DNA of 64,000 bases, from NCBI RefSeq assembly GCF_000021325.1, contig NC_011365.1:1708501-1772500 (forward strand), given 5' to 3'. Origin of the DNA: Gluconacetobacter diazotrophicus PA1 5. GTDB taxonomy: Bacteria; Pseudomonadota; Alphaproteobacteria; Acetobacterales; Acetobacteraceae. Below, in pieces: positions 46,255 to 54,498 of this stretch (positions are counted from its first letter, which is position 1; the number at the start of each line of letters is the position of its first letter). Both the position numbers and the translations under genes were made by a program. The notes under the pieces were generated by a model. That model saw nothing but the letters and a program-made list of their open reading frames with translations. It searched no databases and was not told the origin of the DNA.

Positions 46255-46333
46255 TCCCGGATGGACAGTGACAACCTACGTTTCAGGTCCGAAGCAAATG
46301 GTGGAACAAAATGATGTCGCAAACCAGATTTTT

Positions 46334-46356
46334 CTGACCCCCCAATACATGGGGTC
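46334..46356. repeat. inverted repeat in the nifA upstream region
   Basis: TGACCCC (46334-46340) and GGGGTCA (46350-46356) are exact complements separated by nine bases, in the 240-base gap between nifA and the DUF2478 gene. It may be an operator for nifA or a weak terminator for the DUF2478 gene; neither a T run nor a known consensus decides it. Confidence 0.4.
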
Positions 46357-46439
46357 ATCCATGGTTTTTCAGACTTTTACGCCTCATGACTATATACGGC
46401 CGGGAATAGACGTCGGTTTTTCTTTCCCGCGCGCCTCCC

Positions 46440-47000
46440 TCACGGGGCCGTCGCCACGAATTCCCGCCCCCCGCTTCCGCCCATGGGGACCTGGCGCCGT
46501 GCCCAATCCAGCAGGCTGCGCGTGGTGGACGGCAGGACATGCGCGTCCTGGCCGATGAAACGGCGCCACGCCTGCAGATGCGCCGCGCCGACGACGACGA
46601 CGATCGGGATGTTCTCGCACACGGCCTGGGCAATGTCCTCGCGCAGGCCGCCACCCTCGGCCTCGCGCACTCCAAAGCGGTTCACGAACAGGATGTCGGG
46701 CCGGGCGCGGATATGCGCCCGCAATGTCATGGACAGGACGGCCATGGCCTCCATATCCAGGGTACAGGCCACCGCCCCCGGCCCCCGATAGCGGTCCAGC
46801 CGGATCCGTCCACCGTCACGCAGATCCTCGACATACATCTCGTGGCGGCCGTCCGGTCGCAACGGTCCGCGCCGCTGCACGAAGCCCCCCACCCGCATTC
46901 CCCAGGACCGCAGGACGGCGACGGCGTCCGACAGTCGGGTCTCGGTGGCCTGGGGGCTGTCATGAAGAAGCGTGGCGATGGAAAATTCGCGCCCGGTCAT
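46440..47000 (-). CDS. DUF2478 protein linked to molybdate transport
   Basis: A 186-residue protein of the DUF2478 family. The N-terminal ATLLHDSPQATETRLSDAVAVLRSWGMRVGGFVQRRG and the central RPDILFVNRFGVREAEGGGLRE are typical. The fold resembles nucleotide-binding proteins but no clear P-loop is seen. The family often adjoins mod or molybdenum-enzyme genes. It is divergent from modA, and a sigma-54 -24/-12 element lies upstream, which suggests co-regulation with nitrogenase. The ATG at 47000 is used. Confidence 0.8.
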   Translation of the reverse strand: MTGREFSIATLLHDSPQATETRLSDAVAVLRSWGMRVGGFVQRRGPLRPDGRHEMYVEDLRDGGRIRLDRYRGPGAVACTLDMEAMAVLSMTLRAHIRARPDILFVNRFGVREAEGGGLREDIAQAVCENIPIVVVVGAAHLQAWRRFIGQDAHVLPSTTRSLLDWARRQVPMGGSGGREFVATAP

Positions 47001-47063
47001 CGTCTGTGCCCCTTTTGTACGTCGGCGCATGCTGCACCTGACTCCACATCAACGGAATTTTAC

Positions 47064-47078
47064 GCAATATTTATGCCA
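47064..47078 (-). promoter_or_regulatory. candidate sigma-54 promoter of the DUF2478 gene
   Basis: The minus strand reads TGGCATAAATATTGC, keeping the GG and GC elements and spacing. The predicted start is near 47052. No perfect NifA site is seen nearby, so the activator is uncertain. Confidence 0.7.
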
Positions 47079-47142
47079 TCCGCCGGGAATGATGTGTCGC
47101 CAAGCGGCCCGCGCGCGTTATGCCCGGCCACAATCCGGGCTC

Positions 47143-47157
47143 TGGCACGTTTCTTGC
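47143..47157 (+). promoter_or_regulatory. sigma-54 promoter of modABC-rpoN
   Basis: TGGCACGTTTCTTGC on the plus strand is a perfect -24/-12 match, 62 bases before the modA start codon. The usual ModE operator was not recognised in this gap, and no TGT-N10-ACA site was found within 200 bases. Confidence 0.88.
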
Positions 47158-47219
47158 TTCCATCGCCCCGAGACCAGGAATTACCGTGTCCGACGAAGCC
47201 CGCGTGCAAGGAGCCCACC

Positions 47220-48008
47220 ATGCCGACATGCCGTCCGATCCTGTCATGCCTTGCCGTCGCCATCGCTTTCTGCATCCCGCACGGTGCCCGCGCCGAACCG
47301 CTGCGGCTGGCCGTCGCGGCGAATTTCGCCGGCACGGCGCACATCCTGGCCGACGCCTATACGGCCCGTGGCGGCGAACGCCCCACCGTCAGTTCGGGTT
47401 CCAGCGGGCAACTGGCCACGCAAATCACCCAGGGCGCGCCGTTCGATCTCTTCCTGAGTGCCGATGCGGAGCGCCCGCGGGACCTGGTCGCGCAGGGCCT
47501 GGCGGACCCCGCGTCGCGCACGACCTATGCGATCGGGCAACTGGTCCTGTGGCAGCCGGACGGGGCCGCGCCCCCGCATGCCGCCCCGCTGGGGGCCGCG
47601 ACCCTGGCCGCGAACGGCTTCACCCGCCTGGCGATCTGCAACCCGCAGACCGCACCGTACGGCGCAGCCTCGATCCAGGCCCTGCACGCACTGGGCGTCT
47701 ACGACACGGTGTCGAATAAACTGGTCGTCGCGAATTCGGTCGCGCAGGCCCTGCAGTTTGCCCGAAGCGGCAATGCCGAACTGGCCTTTGTCGCACTGGC
47801 CCAGGTGCATGACGGCCATGGAGGAGCCTACTGGCTGGTACCGCAGAAGCTCTATGCCCCCATCGTACAGGACGCCGTCGTGCTGTCGCACGCCCCGCAC
47901 CCGGGGGAAGCCCACGCCTTCATGACGTTCCTGCAGGGTCCCCAGGCCAGGAAGCTGATCGAAGCGGCCGGATACGTGGTGCCCGCGACGGCCGGTACCG
48001 CACCATGA
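47220..48008 (+). CDS. modA: ModA, periplasmic molybdate-binding protein
   Basis: A 262-residue binding protein. A signal peptide ends around residue 26 (GARAEP). The ligand-binding core shows VAANFAGTA, GSSGQLATQITQGAPFDLFLSADAERP and the later AICNPQTAPYGAAS, all typical of ModA, which captures molybdate or tungstate. AAGGAG precedes the ATG. It is first in modABC-rpoN and supplies molybdenum for FeMo-co. Confidence 0.96.
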   Translation: MPTCRPILSCLAVAIAFCIPHGARAEPLRLAVAANFAGTAHILADAYTARGGERPTVSSGSSGQLATQITQGAPFDLFLSADAERPRDLVAQGLADPASRTTYAIGQLVLWQPDGAAPPHAAPLGAATLAANGFTRLAICNPQTAPYGAASIQALHALGVYDTVSNKLVVANSVAQALQFARSGNAELAFVALAQVHDGHGGAYWLVPQKLYAPIVQDAVVLSHAPHPGEAHAFMTFLQGPQARKLIEAAGYVVPATAGTAP

Positions 48009-48691
48009 GCGCAATGGCGCCCGATGTGCAGCAGGCGGCATGGCTGACCATTCGCCTGGCACTGACGACAACGCTGTTCCTGATGATCGTCAGCCTGCCG
48101 CTGGCGTGGTGGCTGGCACGGCCGGGTCCCTGGTGGAAACCGGTCCTGGGGGCGATCATCTCGCTGCCGCTGGTCCTGCCGCCCAGCGTGCTGGGATATT
48201 ATTTCCTGATCGCCTTCGGCCCGTCCGGTCCCGGCGGATGGGTGGCGCGCCTGTGGGGCGGCCGCACGCTGGCCTTCAGCTTTCCGGGGCTGGTCGTCGG
48301 CTCGCTGCTCTATGTCCTGCCCTTCGCGGTGCAGCCCATCCAGAACGCATTCCGTGCCATCGGCCGCCGCCCGATCGAGGTCGCGGCCACGCTGGGGGCC
48401 TCGCCCTGGCGGACATTCTGGACGGTCGCCGTGCCCCTGGCATGGCCGGGTATCGTGACGGCCGCCGTCCTCGGCTTCGCCCATTCGGTGGGGGAATTCG
48501 GCATCGTGCTCATGATCGGCGGCGATATTCCGGGGCGTACGCGGGTCCTGTCGGTCGCGCTGTACGACTATGTCGAAAACGCGCGCTGGCATGACGCCAA
48601 CATGATCGCCTGCGGCATGGTGCTGTTCTCGTTCATCGTGATCGTGCTTCTGTCGGCCCTGCGCGGCGAAATCAGGAGGACTGACGCGTGA
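48005..48691 (+). CDS. modB: ModB, molybdate ABC importer permease
   Basis: A 228-residue inner-membrane permease with about five hydrophobic segments. It has PLVLPPSVLGYYFLIAFGP and the EAA coupling loop EVAATLGASPWRTFWTVAVPLAWPG that docks on ModC. The start overlaps the modA stop (ATGA). Confidence 0.96.
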   Translation: MSAMAPDVQQAAWLTIRLALTTTLFLMIVSLPLAWWLARPGPWWKPVLGAIISLPLVLPPSVLGYYFLIAFGPSGPGGWVARLWGGRTLAFSFPGLVVGSLLYVLPFAVQPIQNAFRAIGRRPIEVAATLGASPWRTFWTVAVPLAWPGIVTAAVLGFAHSVGEFGIVLMIGGDIPGRTRVLSVALYDYVENARWHDANMIACGMVLFSFIVIVLLSALRGEIRRTDA

Positions 48692-49452
48692 CCGATTCCT
48701 CCCTTCTGCGGGTCGCCTTTCAGGGACGGGCCGGAACGTTCGGGTACGATTTCGCGCTGGACGCACCGGCACAGGGCGTTACCGCGCTGTTCGGCCCCTC
48801 GGGCTGCGGCAAGAGCACGATCCTGCGCTGCATCGCCGGACTGGACCGGCCCGCCGCGGGGTATTGCGCGCTGGGCGATACGGTCTGGCAGGATGCGAAA
48901 CGGTTCGTGCCGGCGTGGCGGCGGCCGATCGGGTATGTGTTCCAGGAACCCTCCCTGTTTCCGCATCTGTCCGTGCGCGGCAACCTGCTGTATGGCGCCG
49001 GCGTGCGCAGCCTGCGCCGCCTGCCGCCGGACCTGGCGGATATCATCGCCATGCTGGAACTGGAAACCTTGCTGGAGCGCGGGGTGGCGCACCTGTCGGG
49101 CGGCGAGCGGCAGCGCGTGGCGATCGGGCGGGCCCTGCTGCGCCGGCCGGCCCTGCTGCTGATGGACGAACCGCTTTCGGCACTGGACAGCGCGCGGAAG
49201 AACGAAATCCTGCCATTCCTGCAGATGCTGCACCGGCAGATACGCGTCCCCATCCTGTACGTATCGCACGATATCGGGGAAATCGCCTCTCTCGCCGACC
49301 ACGTCGTGCTGCTGGCACCCGGACGGGTGGTCGAGTCCGGGCCATGGGCCGACATGGCGGACCGGCTGGACAACCGCCGGGGGTATCGCCCGGATCACAC
49401 CCTGCCTGATGCCGCCGCGACGGATTGTCGCGCGGCCAGATCGGAAGGATGA
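48688..49452 (+). CDS. modC: ModC, molybdate importer ATPase lacking the TOBE domain
   Basis: A 254-residue ATPase with Walker A FGPSGCGKST, signature LSGGERQR, Walker B LLLMDEPL and the switch histidine in YVSHDIGEI. Typical ModC has about 350 residues with a C-terminal molybdate-sensing TOBE domain; here only about 20 residues follow the ATPase. The GTG start overlaps the modB stop (GTGA), and the stop is five bases before the rpoN ATG. Confidence 0.94.
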   Translation: MTDSSLLRVAFQGRAGTFGYDFALDAPAQGVTALFGPSGCGKSTILRCIAGLDRPAAGYCALGDTVWQDAKRFVPAWRRPIGYVFQEPSLFPHLSVRGNLLYGAGVRSLRRLPPDLADIIAMLELETLLERGVAHLSGGERQRVAIGRALLRRPALLLMDEPLSALDSARKNEILPFLQMLHRQIRVPILYVSHDIGEIASLADHVVLLAPGRVVESGPWADMADRLDNRRGYRPDHTLPDAAATDCRAARSEG

Positions 49453-49457
49453 CGCCG

Positions 49458-50858
49458 ATGTCGGCCCAGCCCCGTCAGGAATTCAAGCAGAACCAGGGAC
49501 TGTTCATGAGCGCGCGCATGCGCCAGTCCATCCAGATCCTGCAATTGTCCAATGCCGAGCTCCATGAATTCCTGGACGCGGAGGTCGAGAAGAATCCGCT
49601 TCTGGAGCGCGATCCGACCACCTCCGCCCCCCTGGCGGAGAGGCCCGGCCTTGCCGCGCCGCCGCCCATGATGCGCGCGCCCGGCGCGACGGGGGATGCC
49701 GGGCGCTGGACGTCCGACAGCGGCCTGGATGATGACGGGACGGGGCGCCTGGCCGAATCCGCCCCGGCGTTGCGCGACGTGATGTTCGAACAACTGGTTC
49801 TGTCCGGCTGCACGACGACGGAGCGGGAAATCGGCGCGCACCTGATCGCCGCACTCGATCCGGCGGGACGGCTGGCCGGCGGCGCCACCGACGACATCGC
49901 CGCCACGTTGCAGGTCACGCTGCGGGACGTCGAGGCCATCCGGCAGCGCATGATGCGTTTCGACCCGCCCGGCCTGTTCGCCACGTCGCTTCGGGAATGC
50001 CTGGCGGCCCAGTTGCAGGAACGCAACCGTTTCGACCCGGCCATGGCGCGCCTGCTGGACAATCTGGACCTTCTGGCCCGGCACGACCTGAAGCGCCTGC
50101 GCCAGGCCTGCGACGTCAGCGCCACGGACCTGGAGGACATGATTGCCGAATTACGCACACTCGACCCCAAGCCCGGGGCGGAACATGGCAGCACCCTGAC
50201 CGTCATCGTCCCGGACATCCTGATGGAGCAGACGGCCGAGGGCGGATGGACGCTGGAGCTGAACCCCGAGAGCACCCCCCGTGTCGTGCTGAACAGCGCG
50301 CTGAGCACCCGCATGTCGCTGCGCGCCCATGGGGCGGAGCGGACATACCTGAATGACACTCTGACCAGCGCGAACTGGCTGATCCGCGCGCTGCAGCAGC
50401 GCAGCATGACCATCCTGCGCGTCTCGACCGAGATCCTGCGCCGACAGGAGGATTTCCTGCAGCACGGTCCGCAGGCCCTGCAGCCGCTCAACCTCCGGAC
50501 GGTCGCCGAGGCGCTGAACATTCACGAAAGCACGGTCAGCCGCGTGACGGCGAACAAGTACGTCGCGACCCCGCGCGGCGTGCTGCCGCTGAAATTCTTC
50601 TTCGTGGCGGCCATGACCGGAAATGACGGCGAAATCCGCAGCAACGTTGCGATCCAGAGCGTGATCCGGCGCATGATCCAGGGCGAACGCCCCGATGCCG
50701 TCCTGTCCGACGAGGCGATTTCCCTGACCCTGCGCCGGCAGGGCATCGACATCGCACGCCGCACGGTCGCGAAATATCGCGAGGCGATGGGCTTTCCCAA
50801 TTCCCTCCAGCGGCTTCAGCGCGCCGCCGAGACCGCCTCGCCCCCCAACCGGCGATAG
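49458..50858 (+). CDS. rpoN: RpoN, sigma-54 factor
   Basis: A 466-residue sigma factor. Region I is Gln/Leu-rich (SARMRQSIQILQLSNAELHEFL, residues about 15-40) and contacts NifA-type activators. The acidic region II is short. The core-binding and DNA-binding parts follow, with a helix-turn-helix (LNIHESTVSRVTANKYV) and the RpoN box ARRTVAKYRE near the C-terminus. It is directly downstream of modC in one operon driven by a sigma-54 promoter. Whether it is the only rpoN of the genome cannot be told from this window. Confidence 0.97.
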   Translation: MSAQPRQEFKQNQGLFMSARMRQSIQILQLSNAELHEFLDAEVEKNPLLERDPTTSAPLAERPGLAAPPPMMRAPGATGDAGRWTSDSGLDDDGTGRLAESAPALRDVMFEQLVLSGCTTTEREIGAHLIAALDPAGRLAGGATDDIAATLQVTLRDVEAIRQRMMRFDPPGLFATSLRECLAAQLQERNRFDPAMARLLDNLDLLARHDLKRLRQACDVSATDLEDMIAELRTLDPKPGAEHGSTLTVIVPDILMEQTAEGGWTLELNPESTPRVVLNSALSTRMSLRAHGAERTYLNDTLTSANWLIRALQQRSMTILRVSTEILRRQEDFLQHGPQALQPLNLRTVAEALNIHESTVSRVTANKYVATPRGVLPLKFFFVAAMTGNDGEIRSNVAIQSVIRRMIQGERPDAVLSDEAISLTLRRQGIDIARRTVAKYREAMGFPNSLQRLQRAAETASPPNRR

Positions 50859-50891
50859 GCGCCGGAGCGGAGGCGGGGCGGGAACCGGATT

Positions 50892-52250
50892 CTATCCGAT
50901 GAGCGGAAGCAGGCCGTCGATGACGCGATGAAGGCGGTCGCAGAGCACGTCGATTTCCTCGATCGTGCAGCACAGCGGCGGGGCGAGGCCGATGATGTCG
51001 TCACCGAAGGCGCGGAAGAGAATCCCAGCCTCGTACCCGGCCTTGGACAGCCGGGCCGCGACCTGGAGGTCCGGTTCCGGCTTGCGCTTGGTCGCCTTGT
51101 CGGACACCAGTTCGATCCCGGCCAGCATGCCGCTGATCCGGACATCGCCGACCAGGGGATGGTCGGACAGCGCGGCCAGGCGGGTGGCGAGATGGGCGCC
51201 GGCCCGAAGTCCGTTGTCCAGCATGCCGCCCTCGTACAGGTCCAGGACCGCGAGGCCGATCGCGGCACTGACGGGATGGGCGCTGTAGGTCATGCCGTGC
51301 CCGACGGGAATGCCGGCGGGCGTGTTGTCGCGGATGGTCGCGTAGATGGCGTCGGACATGAAGACCGCGCCCATCGGGGCGTAGCCGGAGGTCAGGCCCT
51401 TGGCGACGGTCATCATGTCGGGGACGACCTGCTCGGTCTCGCAGGCGAAGAGCGGGCCGGTCCGGCCGAACCCGGTGATGACCTCGTCCGCGACGAACAG
51501 GATGTCGAGTTCGGCGCAGGTGCGCCGCATCGCGGCCAGCCAGCCGCGCGGCGGCACGATCACGCCGCCAGACCCCTGCACCGGCTCGCAGAAGAAGGCC
51601 GCGACCTGGTCGGCGCCCAGTTCGTCGACCTTGCGCCGCAGGGCCGCGACCGATTCCGCGATGATCGTCGCCGCCTGGCCGTCCCCCGCGTGGCGGTAGG
51701 GATAGGGGCTGGGAATATGATGCTGCCACGCCAGCGGCACATCCGCGTCGCGATGGAAGGCGGCCAGCGCGGTCAGGCCCGCGCCGGTGTAGGTCGAGCC
51801 GTGATAGCCGCGCGACAGGCCGATGACGTGCCGCTTCTGCGGCGTGCCGCGCGCATGCTGGTAGAAGCGGATGAAGCGCAGGGCGCTGTCCACCGCGTCC
51901 GATCCGCCCTGGGAAAAGAAGACGCGGTTCAGGTCGCCGGGCGTCCGGGCCGCGAGGCGGCCGGCGAGTTCGATCGCCGCCTCGCTGGCGAAACCGAAAT
52001 AGCCGGTGGCATAGGGCAGGCGCGCCATCTGTTCGGCGGCGGCATCGACCACGCTCTGGCAGCCATAGCCGACATTGACGCACCACAGGCCGGAAAACCC
52101 GTCCAGCAGTTCGCGGCCATGGATGTCGGTGACCCAGGCGCCCTTGCCCGAGCGCAGGATGCGGGCCCCGGCTGCCTCGTGATCCCGCCAGGACGAGACC
52201 GGATGGATGAGATGATCCCGGTCGGTCCGGAGAAGTGCTTCTACGTTCAT
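50892..52250 (-). CDS. class III (omega) aminotransferase
   Basis: A 452-residue PLP enzyme of the omega-amino-acid:pyruvate or putrescine transaminase type. It has DGFSGLWCVNVGYG near the N-terminus, SQGGSDAVDSALRF (phosphate binding), ADEVITGFGRTG with the PLP-contacting aspartate, and the Schiff-base lysine in VAKGLTSGYAPMG. The substrate is unassigned. The ATG at 52250 is used, with 29 earlier codons open but unsupported. The adjacent Lrp-type gene upstream on the same strand likely regulates it. It converges on rpoN. Confidence 0.9.
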   Translation of the reverse strand: MNVEALLRTDRDHLIHPVSSWRDHEAAGARILRSGKGAWVTDIHGRELLDGFSGLWCVNVGYGCQSVVDAAAEQMARLPYATGYFGFASEAAIELAGRLAARTPGDLNRVFFSQGGSDAVDSALRFIRFYQHARGTPQKRHVIGLSRGYHGSTYTGAGLTALAAFHRDADVPLAWQHHIPSPYPYRHAGDGQAATIIAESVAALRRKVDELGADQVAAFFCEPVQGSGGVIVPPRGWLAAMRRTCAELDILFVADEVITGFGRTGPLFACETEQVVPDMMTVAKGLTSGYAPMGAVFMSDAIYATIRDNTPAGIPVGHGMTYSAHPVSAAIGLAVLDLYEGGMLDNGLRAGAHLATRLAALSDHPLVGDVRISGMLAGIELVSDKATKRKPEPDLQVAARLSKAGYEAGILFRAFGDDIIGLAPPLCCTIEEIDVLCDRLHRVIDGLLPLIG

Positions 52251-52421
52251 GTCGCGATCGATCCCGGCTGTTTCGTCGTCGGTAGGTCTGGAAGGGCGAT
52301 TCACCCGATCCGGAACCGGATTGTGCCCAGGCGACACAGACGATGTGGCGGGAAATCCGCCCGGCGGGAAAAGATCCTGCCGTTTCGCCCCCGGGATCAG
52401 CCGGATCGGCCGATCCGGCCT

Positions 52422-52916
52422 TCAGGTCCCGGAGTCTATGATGCTCTCGATCGAGATGGCCGGCTTGATGATCGGCGACTTGATCACGATGTAGCTGAAA
52501 TATTTCTCGATGCCGATATTGCTGTCCAGCAGCGCCTCGATCACGCCCTGGTAATGCTCGACGCTGCGGGTCATGAATTTCAGCAGGTAGTCGTACCCGC
52601 CGCTGACCAGGTGGCATTCCACGACCGAGGGAATTTTCTGGATATGGCCCTCGAATCGCGAAAAATCGTCGCGGCGGTGGTCGGACAGCGTGACCTCGGT
52701 GAACACGGTCAGCAGGCTGCTGATCTTCTGCAGGTTGATCTGCGCCCCGTAGCTGACGATGTATCCGCTCTTCTCCAGCCGCTTGACGCGGATCAGGCAG
52801 GGACTGGCCGACAGCCCGACCCGGCGCGCCAGTTCGACATTCGTCAGGCGCCCGTTGCTTTGGAGCTGTGCCAGGATACGCAGGTCGATCCGGTCGAGCT
52901 TGGGCAATGGCAGCAT
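52422..52916 (-). CDS. Lrp/AsnC-family regulator
   Basis: A 164-residue regulator with an N-terminal helix-turn-helix (LDRIDLRILAQLQ...NVELARRVGLSASPCLIRVKRLE) and a C-terminal RAM ligand domain (VVECHLVSGGYDYLLKFM). AAGGTG precedes the ATG at 52916. It lies upstream of the aminotransferase gene on the same strand (171-base gap) and is a candidate amino-acid-responsive regulator of it. Confidence 0.93.
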   Translation of the reverse strand: MLPLPKLDRIDLRILAQLQSNGRLTNVELARRVGLSASPCLIRVKRLEKSGYIVSYGAQINLQKISSLLTVFTEVTLSDHRRDDFSRFEGHIQKIPSVVECHLVSGGYDYLLKFMTRSVEHYQGVIEALLDSNIGIEKYFSYIVIKSPIIKPAISIESIIDSGT

Positions 52917-53194
52917 GATTCCGTCACCTTGTTCCAACTATACGCCAGACGCGCCGCCGTCCCGCACAACCGCCCCCGACCGGGCCGAACGCCATGCCCC
53001 ACGCGGCGTTCGATCGGCATGGATGCGATGTCGATCATCATCCGGCCGGCGCGGAATATGTCGGCCAAAAACCCGGCCGGGAAAGCATAAGCTGCCATTT
53101 CGGTTGCAACTACGCAACATCATGGTCCCGGCGCCCCGCCCCCTTCCCCTACACTGAACGGCGCATCCGTGGACCAATCGGAGGACACACGATC

Positions 53195-54271
53195 ATGACA
53201 CAGCATACCATCGCCGTCCTGCCGGGCGACGGAATCGGCCGGGAGGTGATGCCCGAGGCCCTGAAGGTTCTGCACCGGGTGGGACAGATCTTCGATATCG
53301 GGTTCCGTTTCTCGCATCTCGACTGGAGTTGCGAGACCTGGCTGGCCACCGGTAGCATGATGCCGCCGGACGGCATGGACCGCCTGTCACAGCACGATGC
53401 GATCCTGCTGGGCGCCGTGGGCTATCCCACCGTGCCCGATCATATCTCGCTGTGGGGGATGCTGATCCCGATCCGGCGGGAATTCGACCAGTACGTGAAC
53501 CTGCGCCCCGTGCGGCTGCTGCCCGGCATCCCGTGCCCGCTGGCCGGGCGTGCGCCGGGCGACATCGATTTCTGGATCGTGCGCGAAAACACCGAAGGCG
53601 AATACTCGCAGATCGGCGGCCGCTTCGCCGAGGGCAGCGAGGCGGAAGGCGTGGCGCAGACCGCGATCTTCACCCGCCGGGGGACGGACCGCATCATGCG
53701 CTATGCCTTCGACCTGGCAACCCGCCTGGGCCGCCCGCATGTCTCCTCCGCCACCAAGTCGAACGGGCTGTTCCATTCCATGCCCTACTGGGATGAGCGG
53801 TTCGAGAAGATGGCCGCCGAATATCCCGATATCCGGACCGACAGCCACCATATCGACATCCTGGCCGCGCGGTTCGTCATGCATCCCGACCGCTTCGACG
53901 TCGTCGTCGGCAGCAACCTGTTCGGCGATATCCTGTCCGATCTGGGCCCGGGCGTGACCGGGACGATCGCGGTGGCCCCCTCGGCGAACATCAATCCGGA
54001 AAAGCGCTTTCCGTCGATGTTCGAACCGGTCCACGGCTCGGCGCCGGATATCGCCGGGCGTGCCATCGCAAACCCGATCGGGCAGGTCTGGGCGGCGTCG
54101 ATGATGCTGGACCATCTGGGCGAGGGCGAGGCCGCGGCGCTGGTGCTGCGCGCCATCGAACACATGACGGCCGACCCGTCGGCCCTGGTGCGCACCGCCG
54201 ATATCGGCGGCCACGCCAGCACGTCGGCCTGCGGCGACGCGATCGTGGCGGCGCTGGACCGGATCGCCTGA
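53195..54271 (+). CDS. tartrate/D-malate-type decarboxylating dehydrogenase
   Basis: A 358-residue enzyme of the isocitrate/isopropylmalate dehydrogenase family. Motifs are VLPGDGIGREV, the substrate arginines in RREFDQYVNLRPVRLLPG, VRENTEGEYSQIGG, the metal-binding SNLFGDILSDLGPG and EPVHGSAPDIAGR. The RENTEGEYS version and the length fit tartrate dehydrogenase / D-malate dehydrogenase rather than LeuB. GGAGG lies 11 bases before the ATG. A strong hairpin follows the stop. Confidence 0.87.
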   Translation: MTQHTIAVLPGDGIGREVMPEALKVLHRVGQIFDIGFRFSHLDWSCETWLATGSMMPPDGMDRLSQHDAILLGAVGYPTVPDHISLWGMLIPIRREFDQYVNLRPVRLLPGIPCPLAGRAPGDIDFWIVRENTEGEYSQIGGRFAEGSEAEGVAQTAIFTRRGTDRIMRYAFDLATRLGRPHVSSATKSNGLFHSMPYWDERFEKMAAEYPDIRTDSHHIDILAARFVMHPDRFDVVVGSNLFGDILSDLGPGVTGTIAVAPSANINPEKRFPSMFEPVHGSAPDIAGRAIANPIGQVWAASMMLDHLGEGEAAALVLRAIEHMTADPSALVRTADIGGHASTSACGDAIVAALDRIA

Positions 54272-54280
54272 CCGTCCGCC

Positions 54281-54320
54281 TGCGGGGCAGGATTCGACTC
54301 CTCCCGAATCCTGCCCCGCA
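54281..54320 (+). terminator. strong hairpin terminator after the dehydrogenase gene
   Basis: TGCGGGGCAGGATTCG (54281-54296) pairs with CGAATCCTGCCCCGCA (54305-54320), a perfect 16-base-pair stem with an eight-base loop. It starts ten bases past the stop and is followed by a pyrimidine-rich stretch. Confidence 0.82.
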
Positions 54321-54498
54321 ACCGCAGCTTCTTCTGTCTCTCGATGCAAAATCGATACGACATGCCCGTCGTTCCGTGCCCACAATAAGCGGGCCAGCCG
54401 CCACGAATACTGGCGCAATGCATGTGTCTCGCGGTGCCTGACCGGATATCGGCTGCCGCAGGCGGGTTTTTTTCGATATTGCTTCAAGGAGCGGGAAA

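Noticed and set aside
46334-46356. Rho-independent terminator of the DUF2478 gene
   Set aside because: The inverted repeat is followed by GAAAAATC rather than T residues on the minus strand; kept only as an unassigned repeat.
47001-47219. ModE operator upstream of modA
   Set aside because: The AT-rich stretch near 47060-47075 was considered, but it fits a minus-strand -24/-12 promoter and lacks the ModE palindrome.
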